NCBI RefSeq assembly: GCF_000306765.2 | Contig: NC_017941.2 | Location: 682,001 to 746,000 of the forward strand | Length of the DNA: 64,000 nt | Source of the DNA: Haloferax mediterranei ATCC 33500 | GTDB taxonomy: Archaea > Halobacteriota > Halobacteria > Halobacteriales > Haloferacaceae | Direction of reading: 5' to 3' | In this document: piece after piece, positions 51,723-60,766 of the stretch | Position numbering within the stretch: position 1 is the first letter of the stretch | Layout of the letters: each line of letters begins with the position of its first letter | Translations under genes and position numbers: made by a program | The notes under the pieces: generated by a model | Database searches by the model: none | What the model saw: the letters and a program-made list of their open reading frames with translations, nothing else | Told to the model about the DNA's origin: nothing

Positions 51723-53804
51723 TTACTGGACCTTCGTACCGGGGACGGCGTCGCCGTGGGTGGTCAGGATATCGGCTTCGTCGCCCGCGGCGAGGAGCAT
51801 CCCGTTGGACTCCGTGCCGAACAGTTCAGCCTTTTCGAGGTTGGCGACGATAATCGCCTTCGTGCCGGGGAGCGATTCGAGGTCGTGGAGCTGCTTGATT
51901 CCGGCGACGATTTGGCGCTCTTCGACGCCGATATCGACGGTCAGCTTTGCGAGTTTGTCCGCGCCGTCGATGCCTTCAGCGGCGACGATTTCGCCGACGC
52001 GGAGGTCGAGGTTCTGGAACTCCTCGAAGGAGATTCGGTCGTCGGCAATAGGCTCGAATTCGAGGTCGGAGTCTTCCATACTCTCGTCGGCGTCCTCCTC
52101 CGACTCTTCGCTTTCGCTTTCGGATTCAGTCGCGGCGACGCGCGCTTCGAGCTTCTCGTTGAGTTCCTCGACGCGTTCGGCCTCGATTTTCTCGAAGAGT
52201 GCCTCGGGTTCGCCGAAGGTGTCGGCGGGGGCCTCGAACGCGGCGTCGACGCCAACGTCCGCTACCGCGCCGTCTTCGCCGAGTTGCTCCCAGAGCGCCT
52301 GCATCTTGCCGGGGACGACCGGGTAGAACAGGACCGAGATGGCCTTCGCAATCTGGACGCAGTCGCGGATGACCTGTGCGGCCCGCTCGGGGTCCTCGTC
52401 GGTGAGTTGCCACGGTTCGTTCCGCTGGATGTATTCGTTGCCGAACTGCGCGAGGCGGACGACGGCGTTGCCGGATTCGCGAATCGAGTAGTCGTTGATT
52501 CCGGCTTCGAACTCCTCGACGGCTTCCTCGATGCGGGTTTCGACTTCCTCGGAGGTGTCGGTCTCCGGGGTGCCCTCGAAGTTGCGGTACGCGAAGAGCA
52601 TCGAGCGGTAGAGGAAGTTCCCGACCGTGCCGACGAGTTCGCTGTTCACGCGCTCGCGGAACTTCGACCACGAGAAGTCCACGTCCTGCTGGAACCCGCC
52701 GTTCGTGGCGAGGTAGTACCGAAGCAGGTCCGGGTGGAAGCCCTCGTCGAGGTACTCGTCGGCCCAGACGGCGCGGTTCCGCGACGTCGAAAAGCCCTTT
52801 CCGTTGAGCGTGATGAACCCGGAGGCCATGACAGCCCGGGGTTCGGCGTAGTCGGCGGCGCGGAGCATCGCCGGCCAGAAGACAGTGTGGTGCTGGATGA
52901 TGTCGCGGCCGATGATGTGGACGATGTCACCATTCTCACGCCACGCCTGCTCCCAGTCGAAGGTGTCGGCACCGACACGCGCTGTGTACTGCTTCGTCGA
53001 GGAGATGTACTCGATGGGCGCGTCGACCCAGACGTAGAGCACGAAGTCCTCTTCGTCCCCGTCGGGGTAGTCGATACCCCAGTCCATGTCGCGGGTAATA
53101 CACCAGTCCTGCAGTTCGCCTTCGATCCACTCGCGAGGCTGGTTCTGCGCGTTCGACGTTCCTTCGAGGCGGTCGATGAACTCCTGGAGGTACTCTTGGA
53201 GGTCGGAGACGGCGAAGAACTTGTGTTCGCGCTCGCGGTACTCGGCGGGGTTGCCGGTACGCACCGAGGTCGGGTTCTCGATTTCGCCGGGTTCGAGGTG
53301 ACGACCACAGCCTTCGTCACACTCGTCGCCGCGGGCGTGTTCGCCGCAGTACGGACAGGTTCCCTCGACGAATCGGTCGGGGAGCCACTGGTCGGCGTCG
53401 GGGTCGTAGGCGACCTGAATCACCTTTTCGTAGACGTAGCCCTCGGCTTCGAGGGTCTTGACGATTTCTTGGGTGAGTTCGGTGTTCGTCTCGTCGTGGG
53501 TGTGGCCGTAGTTGTCGAACTCGATGTTGAATCGGGGGAACGTCGCTTCGTACTTCTCGTGGTGGCGAAGCGCGAACTCCTCGGGCGTGACGCCCTCCTT
53601 CTCGGCATTGACGGCGACGGGCGTGCCGTGCATGTCGGACCCGCTGACGAAGGCCGTCTGTTGGCCGAGTGTTCGCAGCGAGCGACTGTAGATGTCGCCG
53701 CCGACGTACGTTCTGAGGTGGCCGATGTGGAGGTCGCCGTTGGCGTACGGCAACCCACACGTCACCACCGCTGGGTTCTCCGTGGGGAAGTCCTCGTGAC
53801 TCAT
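51723..53804 (-). CDS. metG: methionine--tRNA ligase
   Basis: 693 residues from ATG 53804 (MSHEDFPTENPAVVTCG). HIGH motif in GLPYANGDLHIGHLRT; zinc knuckle CPYCGEHARGDECDEGC; the KMSKS equivalent is GKGFSTSRN. A C-terminal EMAPII/tRNA-binding OB domain (FQNLDLRVGEIVAAEGI to GTKVQ) is joined by a Glu/Ser linker. It charges tRNA-Met with methionine in the cytoplasm. A GC-rich palindrome sits on its TATA region at 53825-53841. Confidence 0.94.
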   Translation of the reverse strand: MSHEDFPTENPAVVTCGLPYANGDLHIGHLRTYVGGDIYSRSLRTLGQQTAFVSGSDMHGTPVAVNAEKEGVTPEEFALRHHEKYEATFPRFNIEFDNYGHTHDETNTELTQEIVKTLEAEGYVYEKVIQVAYDPDADQWLPDRFVEGTCPYCGEHARGDECDEGCGRHLEPGEIENPTSVRTGNPAEYREREHKFFAVSDLQEYLQEFIDRLEGTSNAQNQPREWIEGELQDWCITRDMDWGIDYPDGDEEDFVLYVWVDAPIEYISSTKQYTARVGADTFDWEQAWRENGDIVHIIGRDIIQHHTVFWPAMLRAADYAEPRAVMASGFITLNGKGFSTSRNRAVWADEYLDEGFHPDLLRYYLATNGGFQQDVDFSWSKFRERVNSELVGTVGNFLYRSMLFAYRNFEGTPETDTSEEVETRIEEAVEEFEAGINDYSIRESGNAVVRLAQFGNEYIQRNEPWQLTDEDPERAAQVIRDCVQIAKAISVLFYPVVPGKMQALWEQLGEDGAVADVGVDAAFEAPADTFGEPEALFEKIEAERVEELNEKLEARVAATESESESEESEEDADESMEDSDLEFEPIADDRISFEEFQNLDLRVGEIVAAEGIDGADKLAKLTVDIGVEERQIVAGIKQLHDLESLPGTKAIIVANLEKAELFGTESNGMLLAAGDEADILTTHGDAVPGTKVQ

Positions 53805-53824
53805 ATGTGTCGTGTATCTCGGAA

Positions 53825-53841
53825 GCGGGCCTAAAGCCCGC
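53825..53841. promoter_or_regulatory. palindrome on the metG TATA region
   Basis: GCGGGC at 53825-53830 and GCCCGC at 53836-53841 flank CTAAA, so on the coding strand the palindrome reads GCGGGCTTTAGGCCCGC. The TTTAG centre is about 28 bp from ATG 53804, which is where the TATA box of a leaderless message should be. It could be an operator overlapping TATA, or a hairpin if the transcript begins upstream. Confidence 0.45.
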
Positions 53842-54045
53842 CGCTTCGGATGTGTCTGTCGGTCGATACGGCATCGCCCCGGAGTTCGCCGGGTTCGGCC
53901 TCCGCCTCGCGTTACCGAGCCGGCGGTCGAAAGCGGGTCCACCCGTGGCTAAAAGGAAGCACACATACGCATGTTGTCGGGGAGACCCATCGCGGTCACA
54001 CCGATACTGAGTGCGAGAACGAACATAAAAGACGCGGCTCTGACT

Positions 54046-54612
54046 TCAGAGGAACGCGAGCACCGCTTCGACGCCGACAAGCGTCACGAGGAGGCGTCCA
54101 CAGGAGCCGACGAACGATGCGGCCGCAAACTTGAGGTAGTCGTCTTCGAGGACCGAAAAGGCGTAAATCGACAGCGTGTCGGGGAACCCCGGGACGCAGA
54201 GGGCGGCCGCGAGGCCCGCAAAGCCCCAGTCTTGGGCGATTGTAACGGCCTTGCGTTCGGTCCAGCCCATCACGTCCACCGGAAGGCGCGCGAGCGCCTT
54301 CTCGAAGTAACCGGACTCCTTCGTCTGGTGACCGATGTGGAACGCGAAGACGCTTCCGGCGGCCTTCCCGGCCCCGCTGACGAGGATGATGAGCGCGAGG
54401 CGCGCGCCCCGTGAGAGACCGAGGTCGAGCGGTGCCGCGAGGACGATTTCGCTTACGCCCGGGAGAGCAAAGGCGATGAGGAACGAGTACACGAAGATGA
54501 CGGCCAATCCGACCCACCCCGTCGCGGTCTCGACGAGCGACGTGAGCCACGAAAAATCGGCAGACAGACTGAGGGTCAGGTCCGCGAGCGATGCGAGCGC
54601 AGTGATGGGCAC
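54046..54612 (-). CDS. VTT-domain (DedA-like/YqaA) membrane protein
   Basis: 188 residues with four to five hydrophobic segments. The VTT core is FALPGVSEIVLAAPLDLGLSRGARLALIILVSGAGKAAGSVFAFHIG, followed by the cytoplasmic amphipathic stretch and CVPGFPDTLSIYAF with a GxxxG-like end. The family includes DedA flippases and scramblase-like proteins. Substrate unknown. It lies between mfnA and metG on the same strand. Confidence 0.8.
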   Translation of the reverse strand: MPITALASLADLTLSLSADFSWLTSLVETATGWVGLAVIFVYSFLIAFALPGVSEIVLAAPLDLGLSRGARLALIILVSGAGKAAGSVFAFHIGHQTKESGYFEKALARLPVDVMGWTERKAVTIAQDWGFAGLAAALCVPGFPDTLSIYAFSVLEDDYLKFAAASFVGSCGRLLVTLVGVEAVLAFL

Positions 54613-54684
54613 GGATGTGGGTCGAAGCCAGGTAGTTGTAAGTTTTCAGGTTTGGACCGGCCTCACCCCGTCTCGAAGCTCGTG

Positions 54685-55758
54685 TCAGTTCCGTGCCGGG
54701 TCCGTCCGAATATCGTCGAGGTCCGCGAGGAACGCCCGAAGCGACTCGCGGGTGACGTGCGGCATGCACACGATTCGGAGTTCACCGGTCGCAGTTCGTG
54801 AGATGCGCCAGCCGAGGTCCCGGAGCGATTCGAACTCCGAGTCGGGAAGGCGCGCGGCGACGAGCGGTAACTCCGGTTCGACGGCGTCGTAGCCACGGGC
54901 GCGGAGTTCGCCGTAGAGCCACTCGGCGTTTTCCTGCTGTTTCTCGTACACCTCGCGGTAGCCGTCGGGCCAGAGTTCGCGCATCGCGGCGGCGGCGGAG
55001 GCGACGCCCGCTCCGCTTCGCGTCCCGGTGAGACTCGCCTGCGACGCGGATTCGAGGTACGGCGTATCCACCGCGAGCGAATCGACGACTTCCTTGTCGC
55101 GGAACAGCAGTCCACCCGCCGGGACGACCGCCTGTCCGTACTTGTGCGGGTCGATGGTTATCGAGTCGATGGGGGCGTGTGCAAACGACCACTCGTGGTC
55201 GGTAAAGGGGAGAATAAAGCCGCCCCACGCGGCATCGACGTGCATCAGCGCACCGACATCGTGGGCGAGGGCAGTCAGTTCGGGAATCGGGTCGACGCGA
55301 CCGAACTCGGTCGTTCCGGCGACGCCAGCGACGAGGATGGTGTGTTCATCGACAGCCTCGCGGGCGGCGTCGACGCTCGCGCGGAAGTCCTCGTCGACGG
55401 GGACGATTCGCAACTCCACGCCGAGTACGTCGGCGGCCTTCTGGAAACTGAAGTGAATGCTCTCGGGTGCGACGACGTTCGGGTCGTCGTCGCGGGCGTG
55501 ATTCCGCGCGGCACGGATGGCCTGAATATTGGCTTCGGTCCCGCCGCTGGCGACGTAGCCGTGGGGGGTCGAAAGCCCGGTGATTTCGCCGAGATACGAG
55601 AGAGCGTCTTCTTCGAGGGCGGCGACGGCCTGATAGGTCGCAGGGTCGCCGGGGTTGGTTGCCAGGAACCGCTCTGCGGCCTCGCGGGCGGCCGGATGCG
55701 GTTGGGTACACATCGAAGAGAGGACGCGGTCGAACTCCTGCGGTGCCGCGCGCTGCAT
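54685..55758 (-). CDS. mfnA: L-tyrosine/L-aspartate decarboxylase MfnA
   Basis: 357 residues from ATG 55758 ([24 protein letters not shown]). PLP-dependent group II decarboxylase; the PLP lysine is in [21 protein letters not shown] near residue 214, and the cofactor contacts HVDAAWGGF and [22 protein letters not shown] are present. Haloarchaea do not make methanofuran, so decarboxylation of aspartate to beta-alanine for coenzyme A is the likelier role. Shares strand with the VTT gene. Confidence 0.88.
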   Translation of the reverse strand: MQRAAPQEFDRVLSSMCTQPHPAAREAAERFLATNPGDPATYQAVAALEEDALSYLGEITGLSTPHGYVASGGTEANIQAIRAARNHARDDDPNVVAPESIHFSFQKAADVLGVELRIVPVDEDFRASVDAAREAVDEHTILVAGVAGTTEFGRVDPIPELTALAHDVGALMHVDAAWGGFILPFTDHEWSFAHAPIDSITIDPHKYGQAVVPAGGLLFRDKEVVDSLAVDTPYLESASQASLTGTRSGAGVASAAAAMRELWPDGYREVYEKQQENAEWLYGELRARGYDAVEPELPLVAARLPDSEFESLRDLGWRISRTATGELRIVCMPHVTRESLRAFLADLDDIRTDPARN

Positions 55759-55884
55759 GACTCTGTGTATAACCACACCCAGTATATCGGTTCCGCTCCA
55801 GTGCGACGCATCGTCTCACAAGGGAAAACAGTACTCGAAGATGAATGAACAATTGTCAACAGGTGAAGGAGTACGGACAACGAC

Positions 55885-56628
55885 TCATACGGTCACGAAC
55901 GCCGAGAGGAACAACGTCGCGTTGTAGAGCGCGTGAACCGCGATGGGAACGACGAGGTTCCCGGTTCGCTCGTAGACGTAGCCGAGTACCACCCCAACGA
56001 GAAACAGCACCGCCACCGGAACGAGAACGACGATGCCACCGCCGATGAAGTTGAACACGTGGAGCGAGGCGAAGATTGCACTCGCAATCCCGATGGCTCC
56101 GAACGGGCCGAAGTTCTTCCGCAATCGGCCCTGTATAGCCCCACGAAAGAGGAACTCTTCGGCGGGCGCGATAACGAGGATTGATAGGACCGCGAGCGCG
56201 ACGAGTAGCTCCGGGTCGACCGTGGCCGCCTCGCCGACGGCCGACTGGAGCGGACCGAGGTCGACAACCGTCGAGATGATGACGAGCACCGCAACGGCGG
56301 CAAAGCTTCCGCCGAGACCGAGCGCGACCCACACGAGGTCGCCCCGCGTCGGAGTGCGGACCGAGACGCTGCCGAGCAGCGCGAGCATGGCGAGGAGACC
56401 AACGCCGGCGAAGGCGAGTTGTGAGGGGAGTAACGCCGCGACCACGAACACCGATGTGGTGGTATCCAGCACGAGACCGAGCGAGAGAAGGAGGACGAAT
56501 ACGGCGATGGTGAAGACAGTGCCGAGAAAGAGCGCGACAGCGACAGTTACGAGCGCGACGGCGATAGCGCGGAGACGGGCCGGCACGCTCGTCCGCGTAG
56601 ACGGTGACCTGTCGACTTCGGCAGCCAT
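55885..56628 (-). CDS. CPBP-family intramembrane metalloprotease
   Basis: 247 residues with seven to eight hydrophobic segments. CPBP motifs: APAEEFLFRGAIQGRLRK, FASLHVFNFIG and HALYNATLF. It is shorter than, and not a close copy of, the lonB-linked CPBP protein. Unlike that one it has no long linker. Substrate unknown. Single gene between mfnA and ppsA on the same strand. Confidence 0.85.
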   Translation of the reverse strand: MAAEVDRSPSTRTSVPARLRAIAVALVTVAVALFLGTVFTIAVFVLLLSLGLVLDTTTSVFVVAALLPSQLAFAGVGLLAMLALLGSVSVRTPTRGDLVWVALGLGGSFAAVAVLVIISTVVDLGPLQSAVGEAATVDPELLVALAVLSILVIAPAEEFLFRGAIQGRLRKNFGPFGAIGIASAIFASLHVFNFIGGGIVVLVPVAVLFLVGVVLGYVYERTGNLVVPIAVHALYNATLFLSAFVTV

Positions 56629-56701
56629 AACGAATCAGAACCTCTCCCGTAGAGAGACGTGCGGCGCGAAGAAAAAGACGAGCGTCTGACTGGTCGCTGA
56701 C

Positions 56702-58969
56702 CTAGCGAACCGAGTCGAGGATGAGACGCTGCTCGACGCGTTTGACCTCGTGTTGTACGTCGCGGACGGCGTCGATGTTAGCCGAAATGGAGCTGACGCC
56801 CTTGTCGACGAGGAACTGGACCATCTTGGGCTTCGAACCAGCCTGTCCGCAGATACTCGTTTTTACGCCGACCTCGCGGCACGCATCGACAGTATCGCCG
56901 ATGAGTTTGAGCACGGCCGGGTGGAGTTCGTCGTAGAGGTTAGCGACGTGCTCGTTGTTGCGGTCGACCGCGAGCGTGTACTGGGTCAGGTCGTTCGTCC
57001 CGAAGGAGGCGAAGTCGATACCAGCGTCAGCCATCTCTTCGATGCCCAGTGCGGCGGCGGGGGTCTCTATCATGACGCCCCACTCGCGCTTCTCGGGGTC
57101 GATACCCGCCTCGATCATGTGCTCTTTCGCCCGAAGCACGTCCTCCGCGTCGTTGACGAGGGGGAACATAATCTCGACGTTGTCGTAGCCCATATCGAAC
57201 AGGCGACGGAATGCCTGTAGTTCGAGACGGAAGTTGTTCGGGTTGTCGAGGCCGCGGCGGATGCCACGGTAGCCGAGCATCGGGTTGTGCTCGCGGGGTT
57301 CGTTTTCGCCGCCTTCGAGTTGGCGGAACTCGTCGGTCGGCGCGTCGAGGGTGCGGACGCGGACCGGCCGCGGGTAGAACTCCTCTGCGACCTCGCGGAC
57401 GCCGGAGACGATTTCGTCGACGTATGCGCGTTCGCCGTTCTGCTCGATGAACCGCTCGGGCGTCTTACCGAGCGTCAGGACCATGTGCTCGATTCGGAGC
57501 AGGCCGACACCGTCTGCGCCCGTTGCGGCGGCGCGTTCGGCGGCCTCCGGGATGGAGACGTTGACCTTGACCTCCGTCGCGGTCATGGGCTTGACGGGCG
57601 TCTTGGGCCGTGCTTCTTCGACCGGTTGGCGCTGTTTCTCCTCGGGTTCTTCGCCCTCGCGGATGGTCCCCTTGTCGCCGTCGATGGTGACGATTTCGCC
57701 GTCGTCGAGGGTAGTCGTCGCATCGCCGGTACCGACGACTGCGGGGACGCCGAGTTCGCGCGAGACGATGGCTGCGTGCGAAGTCATGCCGCCCTCGTCG
57801 GTGACGATACCCGCGGCACGCTTCATCGCGGGCACCATGTCGGGCATCGTCATCTCGGTGACGATGATGTCGCCTTCGGCGACCTGGTCGAGGTGGTCGA
57901 GTTTCGTCACGGTGCGGGCACGGCCGGAAGCGATTCCTGGACTCGCACCGAGACCGCGCATGATGACATCGTCGCCTGCCTCGGTGGAGCGCTTGCTCTC
58001 GCCTGCGGACTCGCCACCGCCGTCTTCGGAGATGGTCGTGATGGGACGCGACTGGAGCATGTATACGTCACCGTCGTAGACCGCCCACTCCACGTCCTGT
58101 GGCGACTCGTAGTGGTCTTCGACCAGTTCGCCGAGTTCGAGCAGTCTGTCTACCTCGCTGTCCGTGAGGACGCGGTCGTGGCGACGGTCGTTTGGCACGT
58201 CGCGCATGACGGTCTCGCCCGTCTCTTCGTCGCGGACGCACATCGTCTTCTTGTCGGCGATGGTCGCCGTTTCGACCTCGCCTCCTTCGCGGCCCACGAC
58301 GTAGTTGTCGGGGGAGACGGTTCCGGAAACGACTGCCTCACCGAGGCCCCACGCGGCCTCGATGATGACTTTCATGTCACCGGTCGAGGGGTGACGGGTG
58401 AACATCACGCCCGACTTCTCGGCGTCGACCATCTGCTGGACGACGACGGCGATGTCGACCTTGTCGTGGGGGAAGCCCTTCCGGTTGCGGTAGTAGATGG
58501 CGCGCTCGGAGAACAGCGACGCCCAGCACTCCTTGACGCGCTCTAGCAGTTCGTCTTCGGTCACGTTCAGGAAGGTTTCCTGCTGTCCCGCGAACGAAGC
58601 GTCCGGAAGGTCCTCCGCGGTCGCGGACGACCGGACGGCGACGAAGGCGTCGCCCTCTCCGATGCTGCGGTAGGCGTCGAGTATCTCCTCGCGAACGTCG
58701 TCAGGAATCGGCGTGCCCATGATGAGTTCGTGGGCCGCCTCGTGTGCCTCCTTCAGCGCCGCGGAATCCTCGTGGTCGACTTCGACCGCAGAAAAGAGTT
58801 CGTCGTCGATTCCCGCGTCCTCGATGAAGGCGCGGTACGTGCTCGCCGTCACGACGAATCCCGGGGGGACAGGAAGTCCCGCACCGGTGAGTTCGCCCAG
58901 CGACGCGCCCTTGCCGCCGACCAAGTCGAGGTCGTCGGCCCGTACGTCGTCCAGCCAGACTACAGCCAT
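56702..58969 (-). CDS. ppsA: phosphoenolpyruvate synthase
   Basis: 755 residues from ATG 58969 (MAVVWLDDVRADDLDLVGGKGASLGE). N-terminal ATP-grasp domain (FVAVRSSATAEDLPDASFAGQQETFLNV), central swivel with the phospho-His GGMTSHAAIVSRELGVPAVVGTGDAT, and C-terminal TIM barrel with TSICGQAGSKPKM. It makes PEP from pyruvate and ATP, opposing pyruvate kinase. No intein is present. A palindrome like that of pyk lies 68 bp upstream of the start. Confidence 0.95.
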   Translation of the reverse strand: MAVVWLDDVRADDLDLVGGKGASLGELTGAGLPVPPGFVVTASTYRAFIEDAGIDDELFSAVEVDHEDSAALKEAHEAAHELIMGTPIPDDVREEILDAYRSIGEGDAFVAVRSSATAEDLPDASFAGQQETFLNVTEDELLERVKECWASLFSERAIYYRNRKGFPHDKVDIAVVVQQMVDAEKSGVMFTRHPSTGDMKVIIEAAWGLGEAVVSGTVSPDNYVVGREGGEVETATIADKKTMCVRDEETGETVMRDVPNDRRHDRVLTDSEVDRLLELGELVEDHYESPQDVEWAVYDGDVYMLQSRPITTISEDGGGESAGESKRSTEAGDDVIMRGLGASPGIASGRARTVTKLDHLDQVAEGDIIVTEMTMPDMVPAMKRAAGIVTDEGGMTSHAAIVSRELGVPAVVGTGDATTTLDDGEIVTIDGDKGTIREGEEPEEKQRQPVEEARPKTPVKPMTATEVKVNVSIPEAAERAAATGADGVGLLRIEHMVLTLGKTPERFIEQNGERAYVDEIVSGVREVAEEFYPRPVRVRTLDAPTDEFRQLEGGENEPREHNPMLGYRGIRRGLDNPNNFRLELQAFRRLFDMGYDNVEIMFPLVNDAEDVLRAKEHMIEAGIDPEKREWGVMIETPAAALGIEEMADAGIDFASFGTNDLTQYTLAVDRNNEHVANLYDELHPAVLKLIGDTVDACREVGVKTSICGQAGSKPKMVQFLVDKGVSSISANIDAVRDVQHEVKRVEQRLILDSVR

Positions 58970-59036
58970 GTGGTATTCGTATGGTCCCACACACCAATAA
59001 AGAAGTTTGCGAACGGGACATGAGTGAATGAAAAAT

Positions 59037-59052
59037 CACTCGGAGCCGAGTA
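59037..59052. promoter_or_regulatory. TrmB-like palindrome upstream of ppsA
   Basis: CACTCGGAGCCGAGTA, arms ACTCGG and CCGAGT with a 2-bp spacer. It lies 68 bp from ATG 58969 and upstream of the probable TATA (TTCTTTATTGG on the coding strand). It differs at three of 16 bases from 49685-49700 near pyk. ACT-N7-GAGTA fits the published TrmB pattern, and a position upstream of the promoter fits activation. Confidence 0.6.
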
Positions 59053-59131
59053 TGAAATTGTTGCATCATCCGAAAGAAGACCGCTAGCCTCGCTTTGTGG
59101 CGTTTTCGGCAATGTCCGGTGTCGATAAATT

Positions 59132-59218
59132 TCAGTTATCCTCGACAGTAACTGAGAACATTATTTTTCAGTTACAAAAACTACACCGACTGCGGTAACT
59201 TTCACTGGGGTCCCAGTG
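59132..59218. promoter_or_regulatory. repeated GTAACTGA/TCAGTTAC half-sites and a CACTGGG palindrome
   Basis: TCAGTTAT at 59132-59139, GTAACTGA at 59148-59155 and TCAGTTAC at 59168-59175 form an 8-bp perfect inverted pair with a third half-site; GGTAACT follows at 59195-59200. CACTGGG at 59203-59209 and CCCAGTG at 59212-59218 make a second palindrome. All precede the J-domain gene at 59247. They look like operator arrays for one or two regulators. Confidence 0.45.
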
Positions 59219-59246
59219 GCAATCAAAGTCTGGCAGCGAGAGGTTC

Positions 59247-59873
59247 ATGTTCACTCGTCACGTGATTTCTAGCGTGCTTCCGGAGTGGGTCTTCCTGCTC
59301 CCCTCGTGGCTCGTCGTCGGCCTCGTGGTGGGTGCAATCGCTTCTGTCGTCGTCGCCGGCGTCTTCGTCGTCGGTGGCCGTCTCTTCCCGGACCGCCAGG
59401 TCTCTCGCGGCCCGCACATCGACGGTGTGGGTCGCCGCCGACTCGAAATCCGCGATTACCTCACCGCCATCGACGAGCGATTCGTCGAAGACCGACCAAT
59501 TCACGGCGAGACCGTGGCGTTCTATCTGCCGGAACGCGGCGTGGCAATCACGTTCGACGCGCAGGCGTTCTTCCGTCTCGAACGCGCCGGCGTCTTCGCA
59601 GTCCTGTGCGAACACGAAATGCCGGGGAGCCAACTCGGGCGGCGACTTCCCTTCGACGTTCCGGACCTCGAACCCGAACTGGCCGACCTCGATGACCCAA
59701 TTTCCGCGGCTTTCGACAGGTTGGACCTCCCAGTGAACGCCTCGTCAGATGCAGTCCGCAATGCCTACCGTAAACAAGTAAAAGACGTTCACCCAGACCA
59801 CGGCGGTGACAGAGAGCGTTTCCGAGAGCTACGAGAGGCGTACACGATGGCGCGAGAGCATACGGAGAACTGA
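59247..59873 (+). CDS. membrane-anchored J-domain protein
   Basis: 208 residues. An N-terminal helix (LLPSWLVVGLVVGAIASVVVAGVFVVG) is followed by a 100-residue middle domain that I do not recognise and a C-terminal J-domain: ASSDAVRNAYRKQVKDVHPDHGGDRERFRELREAYTMA, with the HPD tripeptide intact. J-proteins deliver clients to Hsp70 (DnaK) and stimulate its ATPase. A membrane-tethered J-domain at the C-terminus is less common than the DnaJ layout. Confidence 0.8.
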   Translation: MFTRHVISSVLPEWVFLLPSWLVVGLVVGAIASVVVAGVFVVGGRLFPDRQVSRGPHIDGVGRRRLEIRDYLTAIDERFVEDRPIHGETVAFYLPERGVAITFDAQAFFRLERAGVFAVLCEHEMPGSQLGRRLPFDVPDLEPELADLDDPISAAFDRLDLPVNASSDAVRNAYRKQVKDVHPDHGGDRERFRELREAYTMAREHTEN

Positions 59874-59926
59874 GAAGTAAAGGAATACGCAGCGTCTACG
59901 GCCGCGACGTGACGACGTGTGCTACA

Positions 59927-60706
59927 CTATGCTTCTGTCACTTCGAACATAACGCCAGCATCGCGAAGCGCGTCGGTCACGCGCCCGGAGGCGTCGGTGC
60001 TGGCGACGACGACGGCATCTAATCCGCGAGCGGCGGCGTCGGCCGCAACTTCGCCCGGTGCGAACCACGTTGCGAGGTCGACATCGGCGTGGCGGCACGC
60101 AACGACTGCTTCGACGCCGCTGGCGGTGACGATGTCCGCCTCGTCGCACCTCGCAGCGAGTTCGTCGAGGTTGGCTTCGGCGCTTCCGCCGAGCCGAGCA
60201 GGGTGGATTTGCAGGACGTTCACGGCTCCGGGGTCCATCTCGATGACGCCCTCGAATCCGGTGACACTCACGTCTTCGCCCGCCTCGGCATCGGTGGTCG
60301 CGACGCCGATTGCCGGTCCCGTTTCGCCGGGTTCGGCGTGGAGGAGCCCATCCTGAATCGAGAGGGTCACCGTCTCGCCCGCCGACACGTCGTCGGTGGC
60401 GATGTAGGCGTCCTCGTTGACGCTCTCTAACACGTCGTCGGTGACGTGCTCGGCGAACCGTTGGAGGTCGCGTGCCTCCTGAAAGAGCCAGTCGACTCCC
60501 TCTTTTGTCACGCGGTAACGCGACTGTCCTTCTTTTTCGACGAGGTTGTCTTCGACGAGGTCCCGAATGTACTCGGAGACTGCCTGACTTGTCACGCCGA
60601 CCGCTTCGGCGATTTCCCGTTGACTCACGGCCGGTTGACGGTCGGCAATCTCGGCGAGGATGCGGAAGCGAGTTGCGGTGCGCTTGTCCTCGAGGGCGCC
60701 GGTCAT
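59927..60706 (-). CDS. winged-helix transcriptional regulator with C-terminal ligand-like domain
   Basis: 259 residues. N-terminal winged helix ATRFRILAEIADRQPAVSQREIAEAVGVTSQAVSEYIRDLVEDNLVEKEGQSRYRVT. The remaining 160 residues form an alpha/beta domain with no clear catalytic motif (for example GPAIGVATTDAEAGEDVSVTGFEG), probably for ligand binding (DUF7839-like, from memory). A TATA-like TTTTTACT lies 25-30 bp upstream inside an operator palindrome, which suggests self-regulation. Divergent from the phosphoesterase. Confidence 0.75.
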   Translation of the reverse strand: MTGALEDKRTATRFRILAEIADRQPAVSQREIAEAVGVTSQAVSEYIRDLVEDNLVEKEGQSRYRVTKEGVDWLFQEARDLQRFAEHVTDDVLESVNEDAYIATDDVSAGETVTLSIQDGLLHAEPGETGPAIGVATTDAEAGEDVSVTGFEGVIEMDPGAVNVLQIHPARLGGSAEANLDELAARCDEADIVTASGVEAVVACRHADVDLATWFAPGEVAADAAARGLDAVVVASTDASGRVTDALRDAGVMFEVTEA

Positions 60707-60724
60707 GTCACAAAAGTAGGTGGC

Positions 60725-60750
60725 ACTGAGTAAAAAGGCCCCTACTCAGT
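60725..60750. promoter_or_regulatory. 26-bp operator palindrome between divergent genes
   Basis: ACTGAGTA (60725-60732), a 10-bp spacer AAAAGGCCCC, then TACTCAGT (60743-60750), a perfect 8-bp inverted repeat. It covers the TATA regions of both the regulator (ATG 60706) and the phosphoesterase (ATG 60767). The placement is typical of an autoregulated divergent pair. Confidence 0.65.
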
Positions 60751-60766
60751 CGCGCGTATTCGCGGC

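Noticed and set aside
51069..53834. very long plus-strand open frame opposite metG, and similar long frames opposite lonB, pyruvate kinase, ppsA and the radical SAM gene
   Set aside because: These are antisense shadows of GC-rich genes; their translations are rich in Val, Arg, Gly and Asp without family motifs, and the opposite strand encodes well-recognised proteins.
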